From: Spinacia oleracea
Taxonomy: Eukaryota; Streptophyta; Magnoliopsida; Caryophyllales; Amaranthaceae
DNA: 64,000 nt
Direction of reading: 5' to 3'
Assembly (NCBI RefSeq): GCF_020520425.1
Contig: NC_079492.1
Coordinates: forward strand, 37,389,542 to 37,453,541
The translations under genes and the position numbers were made by a program. The notes under the pieces are model-generated. The model searched no databases and was not told where the DNA came from. It saw only the letters and a list, made by a program, of their open reading frames with translations. How positions within the stretch are numbered: the stretch's first letter is position 1; each line of letters begins with the position of its first letter. Shown here in pieces: positions 37,625-50,058 of the stretch.

Positions 37625-37985
37625 GGGATACCTTCTGGAAATTGCTTCTTACTCTTGTCGACTTGCCTGCAGGGAGTTCTTCATGTCAATCTACTCACTC
37701 TATACGCAAATCTTAACACTATTGATCTTTCTATTAATAACTTGAATGGATTGTTGTCAAAAGATTTTCTCAGTTCATCCAGAAATACTATTATTTAGTA
37801 AACTACAGATCCTTGACCTGTCAGCTAAAAAACAATCTGGGCCTCTTTTTTTTTCTTTTTTTTTTTTGAGGCCATAACTGCTAAATCCTATACTAGTCTT
37901 CAGACTCTGAATCTTTCCATGAACCTGTTTGGCTTGTGGGTCCCTATCTGAGCTTCATTTGGCACAACTTGTCTGATTCTTTGTC
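37625..37985 (+). pseudogene. Captured leucine-rich-repeat fragment, BRI1/BRL2-like
   Basis: Broken frames give LYANLNTIDLSINNLNGLL followed by SKDFLSSS, then LQILDLSA, then SLQTLNLSMNLF. These are consecutive plant-type LRR units. The order and the phrase KDFLSSS recall the ectodomain of BRI1-like receptors, especially BRL2/VH1. Stops and frame changes separate the units and no kinase or transmembrane part is present, so this is a small decayed captured piece inside E2. Confidence 0.45.
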
Positions 37986-38731
37986 ATCTTGCAAGTGGCT
38001 TGAATAACAAATACATTGCCTTTGAAGGTGTATGTTGTTAGTTATTTGAATGAGATGTTGATTACTTCGGGGCCAAATATGGTGGCAATGGATTTATTAG
38101 GGATGAAAATATTTACCATGTATTTAATAAGTTAAAGAATGATAAGAACAAGTTTAAGTTTGATTTCCAGATTGAGAATGAATTAAGAGAAATTTGTAGT
38201 ACTTGGGCAAAAGAAATCGTGCAAGTATTTTTCGAGTTAGTAGGAAGAAATAGAGAAGGCTCTAAATAGAGTTTTTCTTTCATATATGACACGTATTTAG
38301 ATACTCATGTATATATTTGAAACAGTAAATTTAAATGGAGTTTTGCTTTCTTTTGTATTTAATATTTTCCCCCTTCTATATGTATGAATATCTTATACAC
38401 TGTTGTTTCACAATACTTTTTTCAGATTGCCAGTTTCCAAGTTATGACAGAGCATATTGACGAAGTAAGGACTCAATGGGTACACCATGTTGTTCAACAA
38501 CTATATAATAGCTAGGTTACGTAGACGGAACCAACAAACATAAGACTTTATTAATTAATGTAATTTACGTAGTTTAATGTTTAGAATTTTAGTTTAGATC
38601 TATGTAATCGGTTTTATTAGGGTGACAATTGCAAAAATTCTTTTAATTGAGGTTTGGAAATTAATTTTCAACTATTTACTATTCTTCAATATATGGTGTT
38701 GTTTTGTGCAAAAAATGAAATATTTTTCATG

Positions 38732-38734
<3 letters not shown>

Positions 38735-38805
<71 letters not shown>
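38735..38805. repeat. (TA)n microsatellite
   Basis: An uninterrupted TA run of about 70 bp near the right end of E2. It creates an Ile/Tyr-repeat open frame that is not a gene. Confidence 0.95.
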
Positions 38806-38809
<4 letters not shown>

Positions 38810-39409
38810 CTTTTATAGCGCTTCATATACATCCGCTTTTAGAAAATAATTTAAAAGATGGCGGTAAATATTTAACAGCGTTTCTTTAATAGCGCTTACA
38901 ATGTGCTATGAAATAAACATTTGAATTATCCTAATGTTACATATGACAGCGCTTTGAAAAGCGCTATTAAAGGTACCTTTTACTTTTAATAGCGGAGCCA
39001 TCAACAGCGCTTCAAGAAGCGTTGTTAAAAGCATTATTAAGCGCCATTAAAAGCATTTTCTGTCGTAGTGATACAACCCTCGACATACTTAGGGTGGCCA
39101 ATAGGTAGATCGATCCAACTTGTATCCATATCTATATGAAAATATAGTAATAAGATATATAATTATCATACGTCGTATAATAGGAATTGCTTATAAATAA
39201 ACGTTATGATCATTCTTAGAACCTTGATATTACATATAATTCAAATAGGAACTAGTTAAAAATAATTATTTACATAGGAGATTAATTCAAGTGAATATAA
39301 AATCAAACACCTCCATACACAACTCTACTAATATTCAGTATCTATGTTCATCTTCTTGCTAGAAACTACTTTCATTCAATTCCATATCATATCTTTTTTA
39401 GCAAACTAG

Positions 39410-39525
39410 GTGATACTTTCAACTTCACATGAATTCAACAAGGAAAATAAAGCATGTGAGTTTAGCAGACAAGATGATACTTTCAACTTCACATGAATTC
39501 AACAAGGAAAATAAAGCATGCGAGT
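39410..39525. repeat. Tandem duplication, about 62-bp unit
   Basis: Two almost identical copies of a segment beginning GATACTTTCAACTTCACATG and ending AAAGCATG[T/C]GAGTTT, at about 39411-39465 and 39475-39525, in the 5' part of E1. Confidence 0.85.
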
Positions 39526-40363
39526 TTCACAAATTTATGAACACCAAAGTTTCAATAAAATAAATAAGATGGTAAAAGCTAAAAGAAAATAATAAGTCAT
39601 AAGTCTAATCATTGCACTCAAATTTTAGTTTGATTATACGTATTAATTGATCATTTTATAATTTACACAACCACAAGTCGAGTAGGAAAATAAAGGCAAA
39701 TTTTATATAATATTAAGAATGTCAAATTTAACAATAAGCACCTGTAAAACGCTTGGAAAGGAGATGTCGAGACAAAGTAGATCCTAAACTCCACGAAACT
39801 CTTAAAACCGGTGGCCACTTGAATTAAAGTCCAAAAACTTCCGCTGCTTCTGCAAAAAGATACTTCAAACAAAATTTCACGAATTAAAAATAACATCAGG
39901 AACGACTTAGTGTCCAGGATATCATAAATTTTGTCTCTAACCAAGTACGTACACATGAACATAGAATGCCGCATACTCTAGGCATTTAATTTAATTTCTA
40001 GTTTCCTATATCTCGATCTACATTTCCCACACCAAATTCATTTCACCTGGAGAATTTATTAATCAAATTAAGAGCTCCTTAATTTTATATTAATTTTGAT
40101 GGAAGAGCTCTTTAACAAACTCTCAATCTAAGTGTTCAAGAACTCTAAACAATCAACCAACAACTGCACCAACTAACCAACAACCTAAAAATCAAAAACA
40201 AAATGCAACAAAAGAACTACAATTAACAAAGGCAAACACTGAATAAAACACGAACAGCATATTGGCAGTAGATTAGGCAGAAAATCACGATACAGAATAT
40301 CAGATCGAAGAAAAAGCATATCATTAGCAGATCAGATTCACAACAGCAAGCAGTAGCAGTTCA

Positions 40364-40460
40364 CACTACTACAAAACCCATTTATTCTCGACATTATGGC
40401 CTCGGCGCCAAAGGGAAACCGCTGCGTGAAATTCAGGTTTCCGATTTTACATGATTCTTA
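40364..40460. mobile_element. Orphan CACTA-type left end
   Basis: CACTACTACAAAACCC followed by CTCGAC and GGCGCC motifs matches the left ends of the D family (47225, 50196). No matching right end was found within E1, so this is a truncated or captured end. Confidence 0.5.
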
Positions 40461-40654
40461 TTCCATTGACCTGATTAAAGTTTCTTTTTAGCAGATAAAT
40501 TGTGATATCAAGAAGCCAATAGGACACTGATTAAAGCCTTGACAGTATAGATTCAATGCACAACCCTTTATTGTGGCTTTGGCAGAGTAGAATAATTCTG
40601 TTGTAGCTCTACGGAAAATCAAACCCGATTCTGGAAATATTTTTTAAGACCAAG

Positions 40655-41150
40655 GCATTTATATTTTTTTGGTAAATAAGGTATATTTTATTACCAAAAG
40701 GTAAAAGCCAAATAGAATTGAAACAAACAAACAGCAAAACAAAAACAGCTAAGGGAGCACAAACCCGCATCCCAAGCTAAAAACACAAAAGCAACCACAA
40801 AGAGACAAACCAAGCGCAGAAGAGAACAACACAAAAGAACAGCAAAACAAAACAGCAGCTGCATCAGAAAGCAACCAACAATGCAGCAAGCAACTGGTAC
40901 ACTACAACTACACTACAACTACAGTAAGCACACAACACGTAGCTGCACACACTGACCACACACCAGGATGAGAAGAACAGCAGCCCTTCAAATAGCAGGC
41001 CAAACAACTGCACAAACGCAGACAGACAACCAGAAGCGGAGGCACAAAGCAAAACTGCAATAGGATACAGACTGAAAACCAGACTGCAAATTGAACACCC
41101 TGAAAAACTGACACCCTACGGCCTACACTAAACATCTTAACCACTCAACT
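40655..41150 (-). mobile_element. Possible LINE 3' end
   Basis: On the minus strand this reads as a GT-rich tract that ends TTTTGGTAATAAAATATACC followed by TTATTTACC and A7, resembling the 3' UTR and tail of plant L1-type LINEs. No reverse transcriptase and no clear target duplication are visible. The open frames here are products of the biased composition. Confidence 0.35.
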
Positions 41151-43108
41151 CCAATCTGTCAACTAATTATATCAATAAACAGAACAGCCTAGTCGTTGTA
41201 AGAGCTTCACCAGAAGTTTCAAGTGGAATTTGGATATGAATAAAAGGTCTCTCCTTAGCATAGGCTGATGAGATTTTAGGTATAAGATTATCCACATTTT
41301 CCAGAAGTACAATCTTTTAAAAACCAGGTTGATTATGAATTATTGGTGTATTGAGAAAAGGGTCACACGATTCAATCTCGTTGAACAGGTAAGCTATATT
41401 GTTCACCAGGAAAAAAAAACCAAACCATACAATACATCCAATTCCTAATTCTAAAAGAACCAATAATCTACCATAATAACCATCATGTATGTAAAAGCTT
41501 CAACCAAAATTTTGGTATCAATGAAATTTTCTAAATGTGTTAGACACTCAAGAAAAAAGCAAATTCCAGCTTACTCCCTACATTGTTACTCCCTACATTG
41601 TTACCTGCTTAATTGAACAGAAACCTATCCAAGTTCCTTTTACCAGCTATAGCTCGAAGGCTAGTGTTGATGAGTTGATGAATAAATTTTATGTTCAGGA
41701 AGAGTGTTGTTTCATAGTAGCTCGAAGTCTGGTGTTAGATGAATAAATTGTATGTTCAGGAAGAGTGATGTTTGATTTCACTCTGTAGTTTTTTTTGCTT
41801 TTTTGTTTTTCCCTTTCCTAGTATGTGAATGTAAAGACTAAGGAGTGTGTTTTACCACTCTTGAAATATAAATAAAGTAGTGCTACGAAAATGTGATTCT
41901 CAAAATTACAATGCTGCCATCATCAACTAGGATTAATGCTGAAAAAATTACCATAATATTTCATCAAGAAACATAATTTTTTACTTACCCTTTTCTTTTA
42001 CCATGGATTGTTGACACCACTTTGAAACATGTAGGTACACAAACACCTAAAAGGTTCTCAATTAGCATACAAATCCTAAAAATGATCATTCAGAAATTGA
42101 TCATTCAGGTTAACATTTAGACCCTACTTTGTGATACAGTTTGTGATACACTGCATTGACTCAATATGCTCATTCAACAATAAGAAATTAAATTTCCATT
42201 TCTTAATCAAAATCAAGTGTCTTAGACAACAAATTCATAACCAATCCGTATAACTAAAAGAACCGAAATTCACTCAATTCAGTATGGAAGTTCACATAAA
42301 AACACAAAGTAATTGCAGAATTTTTAATTAGAATATGCTGCCCCTTAAAATTCGAAGGTCCAAAAAAAATACGTAGAATTCTTGTGTCCCTAGTTCTCAT
42401 AAAAATATCCCCTTCGTCCTTAACCCCATACTTTCATGGACACCTCTCCCCTAAAATTCAATTGCAAAAAGTAATTTACAATTAACTTGAAAAAAAACGG
42501 GTATAACATCATGAACTTACCGGTGAAATCTGCGATGGCTCTGCAATGGCTCTGCGATGGCTTTGTTACGACTCTACGATCGGGTTCGAATGAATTCTTG
42601 CAATTACGAAATCAAGTCGTGAAAATCCAAAGAAACTTGCAATTAAAGATGAATTTAGGGTGGAGTGAGAATTAGCTTGCAATTATAGGCTTCTCCAGAT
42701 TTCCCATTTATACTGGAATGGAATGAGAGAAATTTGAGTTGAGGATCGGAGATCATTAATTTGGTGAGTATCTGGGGAATTTTTGAGAATTTTCTGGGAT
42801 TTTTTGCTGAAGAATAGAGGAGGGAGCAGCGAGTCGGTTGTTAGAGTGGAGGAGGTTGAGAATTTCGTGGGTGTCGTGTAGTGTATACGTGAGGTTTCTG
42901 AAATCTCCAAATAAGCGGGAGTTAAACACGTGGTCAGGTGCAATGGTTATTTTTATAACATTGTGACTCTTTTTGTGGCCAATATTTATTTAGACACCTA
43001 AAATCGTCATTATATACATATCTAGTTTTCGTGACCAAAAAAATATTGTGACCCTTTATAAAAGCGTCATAGCAAAAGCGTCAATATATACTCTATTTTC
43101 TTGTAGTG
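41151..43108. other. Right subterminal region of CACTA E1
   Basis: No gene was recognised. A small duplication occurs at 41574-41603 (ACTCCCTACATTGTT twice), and phrases such as ATGTTCAGGAAGAGTG repeat at 41692 and 41753. The last 150 bp contain GCGTCA/TGACG motifs leading into the terminal inverted repeat. Confidence 0.5.
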
Positions 43109-45417
43109 ACTAATTATATCGTTGAATTTCACCAAAACAAACATGTACTCACAATTATTTGTGTACCTTACCCCTTTAGGATCAATAAGTAACACCTCGC
43201 TTAGGCGGAAAACTATTACTAAGATTGATGTAAAGGTTTATCCAAGTAAGTGTTATTTTGGCATGGCACCTTTTAACTCGATTTTTAAAGTTTGGAACTT
43301 AAGGCTCTTACTATGTTGGTTAGATTTTAAGTGAACTAAAATCCTTAATCATGCAAAATAATAAAGCCACAATCTCATGCATAATTAAGACATATTTAAA
43401 GCAATAAATAACTTAAAGCATGCATAAGATATAAATGTGATCTAGTATGGCCCGACTTCATCTTGAAGCTTCAACTTCAAACTCCGTCTTGAAAATGGAT
43501 TGGAAACTCCGTCTTGAATTTCACCATGGGAGGCGCCATTTTCTTCAAATAGGATAAGCTATAATTTAAACTAATTACAACTATTTGATGGTACGCAGAC
43601 CATATTTAAATTAAAAACTTTGGTGCATTAGACCAATTTTACATTCAAATTAATGGTACGCAGACCATATTTTCTATCCTATTTGAGCCATACTAGTCAC
43701 TTTCCATGACCTGCAAAATAGTACATTTACAATATACCATTCACCCATTCATTTATCAATGAATTGCCCACATAGCTGGTTAGTAGAACATATTATGCAT
43801 CACGTAAATATTTGCAGCAATTAATCAAGGGTTCAAATAATCTACCAATTATTCAATCCTTATTAATTCTAATCAAGTTGTTTTAACCTTAAAGGAATGT
43901 AGACCTAATCAAGAGTTTATGTCTAAAACGCTCCCACTTAAACCAATAAATTTACATGCTTTACTAATTTTAAACATAAAATTGTATTTCCTAGTCTAAC
44001 CGGAAACATACAAATTTAATTAAAATTTAAAGCTCATATAAATTATTATTTGAGTCCTTTAACTTATTTTCAGTTTATTAATTTAATTAATTTAAATTTA
44101 ATCAAGGTTTCAATTTTAGTAAAATAATTAGTATAAATAAAATTTATAATAATTAAATTATTCAAAATTAAATTCCGAGAAAAAATTTAATTACGAATTT
44201 TAAAATTAATTAAAAAACGTTTTCCAACTGAAAATTAAAATTAAATTCAAAGCGCATCAATCGGGTCAAGACGAGGCCATGGGCTTGCGCCCATGCCCCG
44301 TCGAGTCAACGAGGCAGCAGCGCCCCTCGACTGATCACACAGCAAGGCACGAGCAGGCCACACGCACACGCAGCCAGCCCAGCAAGCCACGCATGCGCGC
44401 AGCCTGCTTGCTCGCTATGTTCTGGCTTGCTCGCTGGGCGAGGCAGCGCTTGCTCCCTGCTCGCGCGCCTCATCTCGCTTGTGCCTTGCCCCTTCGCCCC
44501 ATCCGCCCATGCTCGCAGCACACAGCGCCTAGGCAGGCCCACTGCCTTGCGCGCATGCCACGCTCCTTTGCTCGCTGCATTCGTGCCGCATGGGCGACGA
44601 ACTCCCTTGCCCGTCGTCGCATGCCCGCACTATACAACACCCCTTATGGGTAACACGTAGCGTCCATTGCTTTGTGCGTGCAAGATTTATGAGCGGATTA
44701 TATAAAAATCAAAACTTTTTAATTCAAATTTATAGACAAATTAATAAATTATATTAATTTCATAAATTTAGGGCGAAATTTATTATTCAAATTAATTTCC
44801 AATTATCATGGATTCAAGTCTAGGTCATAAAAATTTAAAATTTACCAAATTTAATAGTTTTTATGGTGGTTTTTAATCATGTATACCTAATTAAATTTTC
44901 AATTAATTATGAAAAACAAATCAAATTCTAAATTATTCGGATTTCAACAAATTAATTACAATTACAAATTAGGTTGTATAATTAACAAGCTTAGGCATTT
45001 AAATTTGTTAAACTTATACAGTAAGTCAATCAAAAATTCAAGATTTACAAACAAGAATCGCAAATATTTAATTTAACATCTTAAAAATTACAAATTTTGC
45101 GTTCGAAAAACTAAAACCTCCGAAAAGTCATAGTTAGGCTTCGAATTTGGGAATTCTGGGTTTGGCATCAAATTTTTGATTTTAGTCAAAATTTTAAAAC
45201 GCCGTTTACATGCGAAATTCACTATAAAATTATACGATTCCGAACATTATTGACTAAACTGCCGAAAATTCTGCGAACATATAATTAAATAATCGCACGA
45301 ATTTGCAATTAATTACAAAAAATCGAAATTAATCACCCCTTTAATTCATTGCAAATTTATAAAATTTAACCATGTTAACTAATTATTATGGAATTAATTA
45401 GAGGCTCGTGATACCAC
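43109..45417 (-). other. Leader of element B, LTR-proximal part
   Basis: Colinear with 10030-12319 of element A, including a GC-rich island (44270-44660) that differs in detail from the one in A. The primer-binding-type TGGTATCACGAGCC lies next to the LTR (minus strand, about 45403-45416). No conserved protein was seen. Confidence 0.7.
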
Positions 45418-46665
45418 TGTTAGGTTATGATACATATAAATCATATATATTTCATGCGGAAAAACCATAAAGTCAGGAATCCAAATTAATTGCCACATAA
45501 CAATAAGCATAATTTAGGATGCATACTCTTTGTAGCGTGCCCTCCCTAGCTGCTCCCGAACCGAACAAGAACAAGTTTAGGACTCCAAATGTCGTCCCTC
45601 CGTAGATAGTCCACAGCACGTTCGGATCCGCCTAGAATTGCACCTAAGGTATTATGTTTTATTCGAATATTTTGAGGCAATATTAACGCTAATTTTAATC
45701 CTTAAAACTATTTGAATACTTGAAATTATGTGTTTATAAATTGTGAATGCCATCACATATTTATAGGGTAGGAATAATGGAATTAGAAGTCTACTAGGTT
45801 TCAAGTAATCTAATTCTATTAGAATTGGACTTTAATTAAAACTAATAAATTTAGGAAATTAATCTTTTAATCTAATCCTAATTTCTTAAGGATTTGATTC
45901 ATGCACGAACTTCAACACACACGCGCGCACGGCCCACAAGGGGCGCAGGCCATGCGCGCGCGCGGAGAAGCCCACACGCTGCTCGCAACCCACACGCTGC
46001 TCGCAGCCCATGGGCGCGTTGGGCCTTGCGTGCCTTTGGCTGCTGCTGCGTTTTGCCTTGGGCGCTGGGCTTGCTAGGCGTGGGCCTGGCTTCGTGCTGG
46101 GCCTTGCGTCTAGCAAGCTCGTCCGATGTTTATTTCGTATGACGCGCTTCCAATTAATTTTCCGATTCCAGAATTCATTTCCGATTCGAACAATATTTAA
46201 TATTTCCGATTCCGGAATTAATCTCCGATTCCGAAAATATTTCCGATACGTACCATGTTTCCGTTTCCGGCAAACATCTACGACTTGGATAATATTTATA
46301 TTTCCGATACGATCCATATTTCCGTTTTCGGCAATATCATCGTTTTCGGAGTATTCATAATTTGCCTTTGACGATTTCAGCTCCCACTGGAACCGAGATC
46401 CGTCGATTCCGAATATCCATAAATGGAGTATTTAGTTCCTTTAAATACTTGATCCGTTCACGTACTATTTGTGTGACCATACGGGTTCAGTCAAGAGTAA
46501 GATGTGGATTAATATTATTAATTCCACTTGAACTGCAGCGGCCTCTAGCTAGGCATACAGTTCACTTGATCTCACTGAATTATTTACTTGTATAATTAAT
46601 ACTGGACCGCATTTATTAGACTTAGCATTAAATGCATACTTGGACCAAGGGCATTATTTCCTTCA
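45418..46665 (-). repeat. 5' LTR of element B
   Basis: Complete LTR of 1248 bp from TGAAGG (46665) to CCTAACA (45418) on the minus strand. TATA is at 45759-45765. A GC-rich cassette with CGCG runs lies at 45900-46120 and a short TTCCGATTCCGG minisatellite at about 46150-46350. GGATA follows at 46666-46670 as the target duplication. Confidence 0.92.
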
Positions 46666-46670
46666 GGATA

Positions 46671-47224
46671 AGATGGTGATAGTTAATTGACCATTATTAA
46701 GACTTCCAAACTCTGCTTTCTCAGTCGTCAAATTGATCATAAGAACCAGAACCGGTACGAAATATGGCAAGAAAGCGATAAACAAAAAAAATCTGATTGT
46801 TCAATAATGCAGAATAAAACTAACAATACACACTTCCCCGTCTCATTTTGCACGAACATCTGATTATATGATATTCATGGTGACATGGACGACACAACCA
46901 TATTCATTTTGCATGATCAATGCATTTTTCAAAATATTTGAACAAAATATTCTAAGGAAAGAACAAATTCTATGGCTCACCAATTACAGACACTAAGGAT
47001 CACCAACAACGATAAATTATACCAATGAAACTAAATGCATCAGCATTTAGAGCGAACAGATTCACGTATGTAAGTGCTAAGACACTCACTGAAACTATAT
47101 CAATGACTCTAAGCAGACCAGTAAGTAAAGAAGACAGATACAAACATCTATCTGAATTCATACAACTTCAAGCAAACATTTCCCATAAAAGAAACAAACA
47201 TCTAATTCTCATTTGCAAGCCAAA
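46671..47224. other. Flanking DNA between copia B and CACTA D
   Basis: Continues the sequence interrupted at 15566. About 550 bp, AT-rich, with no recognised gene or repeat. It ends at the AAA target site of CACTA D. Confidence 0.4.
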
Positions 47225-48543
47225 CACTACTACAAAATGCATAGTTTTTGGACGCTGGCAACTCGACGCCTCTGTGTAGGTGTTGGAGGAAATATTGATT
47301 TCCGCTTTTCTCACGACGCCTTTTGTTGTCTAGGTATTTCTCGGCAGCTTACCGCGTCCAGATTTTACGTGTTTTGCACGTGAAATAATTCCAGGCCCAA
47401 CTTATCTATCGTTTCATGTTCCAACCCTGTCTAAATCCCAAAACTGCTCCTCCAATACTCACCTTATTCTCTTTCTCTCATGCCTCAACCGATCATAAAT
47501 TGGAAATTGAGCAGATAAAAAGCTTGAAGAAGGTAATGAAATTTGTGTCTCTCCCGTTCTCCTCTTCTTTTTTTCTCATTGATATTTATTTAAAGTTGTA
47601 TTTTATTTTCAGATCTATTATAGTTCTGATTTTAGGGTTGTCTTTTTCCGATTTTTTCAAGTTTCCAGATTTTTTTTTTCTTTCATACGCTTCTCTGGGA
47701 TGGAAAGTCAGTTCGTCGAAGCTTGGCGAGGATTTTCTGTTGTCTCGTCTCCAGTTATGGGCTCTCAAATTTTAAAGGTTTTCATCCTATCCCTAACTCA
47801 TTCTTCAAACATTTTACTTCTTATGTTTTATTGCTTGTAATTTTTTTTATTGCTTTAATTTTTTACTTTATCTGATAAATTCTTATTGCTATTGTGTAGC
47901 GCTGAACAAGAAATTTTTGAGATTTTGTTGGAGCAATGTGAGATTAAGCATCAGAAAGCATGTGGTAATAGGTAATGCCTTTGTTTCTGTTAAAATTCAA
48001 TAAAATTAGAGTTGTTTTTAGCCATTTTCATTAGTGTGAAATTGCCTACTCTTAGCTGTGTTGTTAATTTATGTGGTTCGTGGACGATACTTTGATTATA
48101 TGCTTAATAATTTTTGACAAAACGGATGGATGCTTCTGAAAATATTGGATGGAGATTGAGGTTCTTCATTATACAAATTAAAATGCTTTTTGGACAAGTC
48201 TGATGCTTTATTGTATTGATATTAATTGTTACTCTTCTTGTAGGTATTGGTATTTCTATTTATCCTTTTGAGACTATTTACATTTCTTATTACTGTCACC
48301 TATAGCTAAGTGGTTCTAGTTGCAAGGCTATTACTGGAAAAAGTTTAAATCTTGATATTATTTATTATTTGGCTTTGATATATAAACTGAATTAAGGTTT
48401 GTGCCAATATCTCTCTAATGTTTATCTAATATGGTGTATACCTGCAATTCATGACATTATCAACTAGACAACAACTTAGTAGATGAAATTTTGTGGAAAT
48501 CAAATTATTGGTTTACTTAATGCCAATATAAATACAAGTTCAA

Positions 48544-49493
48544 CTTTCCGTAACCACCAGAACCAATGTTGTTAGCTTCGGAGAAGTTGTGGGTACATTT
48601 CTACAGCTCTTCCGGTGTGAATAATCTGGCTTCTTTTAACTGAGGAACATCACCACCGATTCCTTGTGGATCCCAGGATACTACAGTGTTGAACATTAAT
48701 CAGCAAGCTTCATATTTTTAATTTCTTAATTACATAGATAAAGAAAGTTGTTAACTACCAAATAGATTGGCTTGCTGCTTCGCTTTCTTTGCTCTCTTCT
48801 TTTGAAAATACGCATAGCCTCCCACACATATTAACAGCAACAATAAAATGGAAATTCCTATGGCAGCACAACAATTATAACTGTATGACTGTTGTCTCAT
48901 GACCTTCTTGTAGATATAGGAAGCCGCTAAGTGAGAAAGGTTATGAATGGGTAAAAGGGGGACTACAATGACAAACCAAGATAGAGAGAGAATATTTATA
49001 GTAGCCTCTTGTATCTGAACCTTCAAAATGTGTTTATATATCAACTCTAAATACATAGGGACCGTACTCTTCAGGTGGCTTGTAGGTCTGGTTGCCGAAC
49101 ACAAACGCTAGTGAGATAACTCCCATTCTATTGAAATAATCTATCCTAGCGGGAAATAATGCCAAATTCATATTTAGGTAGCCAAATTCATCCACATTTA
49201 CATCCCTAATTGCAACAGACTCTACAGGCAGCCTGAAATTTTGAAGTCTTCGCAATATATCCACCTGAAGAGCCCTGAAATAATTTGAGCTTCCGAAGGA
49301 AGATGGAGCTCTGAATATAAACTTTCCAGTGAACAGATATGCACAATTGCAGATAGGGATGGAAATTTTCTCCGAAGGACAACGACGATCAGGACTAGAT
49401 TGCAATGTAGTATACCAGGAACCAGGATTCTGCTGAATGTTGCAGTAATGGAATGTCACCCGATTATCTTGACAAAATGGATTATCAGCTAGC
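48544..49493 (-). pseudogene. Captured LRR receptor-like kinase fragment
   Basis: Exon from 49493 (after TTGCAG) encodes LADNPFCQD, CPSEKISIPICNCAY and FGNQTYKPPEEYGPYVF, the Cys-containing juxtamembrane ectodomain of plant LRR-VIII-1 kinases (At5g49770/HPCA1-like). A later exon (about 48900-48762) has the transmembrane helix ISILLLLLICVGGYAYF then QKKRAKKAKQQ. The exon 48680-48544 has SWDPQGIGG, FSEANNIGSGGYGK, the glycine-rich loop. An in-frame TAG (48601-48603) stands where Lys is usual. Most of the kinase and the LRRs are missing. It lies inside CACTA D, so it is read as captured rather than native. Confidence 0.7.
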
Positions 49494-50058
49494 CTGCAAA
49501 ATAATGGACATGCCATCAGTACAGTAAGAACTGAATTCACATAAGGAGTAATAATGATAAAGTGAAAATCTATTTTATTATCTTTAACTGTTAGATATCA
49601 GTTTTGTGCTAAACTTGTTAATCATGAAACAAGAACTTTAAAACACGAGACTACATTGGTGATGAAAATAACTTTCATATGTACTCACCCATATCTTTTT
49701 CCATGTTCTCTTCCACTCTCTATATTTTCTGCTGACTTAAGCATACTTGGCTTTTGACAATAACCCATAACTACTTGGAGAGCTAGGAAGGCTTCTCAGT
49801 TTTATTTGTTTTATTTTTATATGTTGTCTTTTTTTTTGAGGGAATGTTCTTCTGTCTTTTTAAAATTCTTTTTAAAATTCTTGCATAATTGTATGATATT
49901 ATACTTCTGTCCCGTCCAATCGTCCATTGATTGTCTTGACCATTACTCCGTATGTGGTACTGGTGCTCTCTAAGTGTGTTATGTGTTTCATAATGAAAAA
50001 ATGTTAGTTTTATTATTTCGAGAACTGTGATACTCATTTGATATTTGGATATTTGCAG

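Larger units (their letters stand above)
34767..39070. mobile_element. CACTA transposon E2, 4.3 kb, nested in E1
   Basis: Ends are CACTACTACAGAAATG (left) and the complement of CACTACGACAGAAAATGC (right), with ATA duplications at 34764-34766 and 39071-39073. Subterminal TAATAGCG / AGCGCTATTAAA motifs are repeated at both ends (34790-34920, 38810-39060). No transposase is present, so it is non-autonomous. It carries spliced host-gene fragments (35647-35880, 37625-37985) and a (TA)n tract. It interrupts the N-terminal coding part of E1's transposase. Confidence 0.9.
31270..39129 (-). pseudogene. CACTA TNP2-type transposase, interrupted by E2
   Basis: The first coding piece starts at ATG 39127-39129 (MDTSWIDLPIGHPKYVEGC) and is cut at 39071 by CACTA E2. 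The same reading resumes at 34766 with GKIRRPCKNCKVEKW. Then come Transposase_21/TNP2 (34411-32940: CHVCGTSRWA, GFNPYRLMNTTYSTWP, YLQPLVHELKLLW, HNLDVMHMEKN), DUF4218 (about 32894-32449: VHLLIHLVEEVKLGGPVEYR) and DUF4216 (about 31786-31270: YELNYYGAYRVVLFRCDW). Introns follow 32449 and separate the last exons. Defects besides E2: in-frame TAA at 34487-34489, frameshift near 32945, and TAA at 32199-32201. An intact protein would cut at the CACTA termini. Confidence 0.88.
21611..43108 (-). mobile_element. CACTA (En/Spm) transposon E1, 21.5 kb
   Basis: The left end is CACTACAAAAAAACAGG and the right end is the complement of CACTACAAGAAAATAG. ACT duplications lie at 21608-21610 and 43109-43111, and the interrupted copia leader matches element A across the junction. 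Subterminal copies of an AAGCGTCACAATTT-like motif occur (at least three at 21863-21990; GACGC/GCGTC near both ends). It carries the two genes expected of an autonomous element, a TNP2-type transposase (31270-39129) and a Transposase_24-type gene (23946-28606), both on the minus strand and both broken. It also carries a captured CCCH gene (plus strand), a MULE fragment and the nested CACTA E2. Confidence 0.93.
15567..46665 (-). mobile_element. Element B: Ty1/copia retrotransposon split by a CACTA transposon
   Basis: Minus-strand copia element bounded by LTRs at 15567-16456 (3') and 45418-46665 (5'). GGATA target duplications flank it at 15562-15566 and 46666-46670, which proves the two distant halves are one insertion. 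Removing the CACTA at 21611-43108 gives about 9.6 kb. The minus-strand order is 5' LTR, primer site (45400-45417, TGGTATCACG), leader, gag, protease, integrase, RT, RNase H, polypurine site (16457-16467), 3' LTR. It is a close relative of element A. Confidence 0.93.

Noticed and set aside
38622-38849. Ile-Tyr repeat frame
   Set aside because: It is a translation of the (TA)n microsatellite.
40864-41144. Cys/Val-rich minus-strand protein
   Set aside because: It is a composition artefact of a GT-rich tract that looks like a LINE 3' end.
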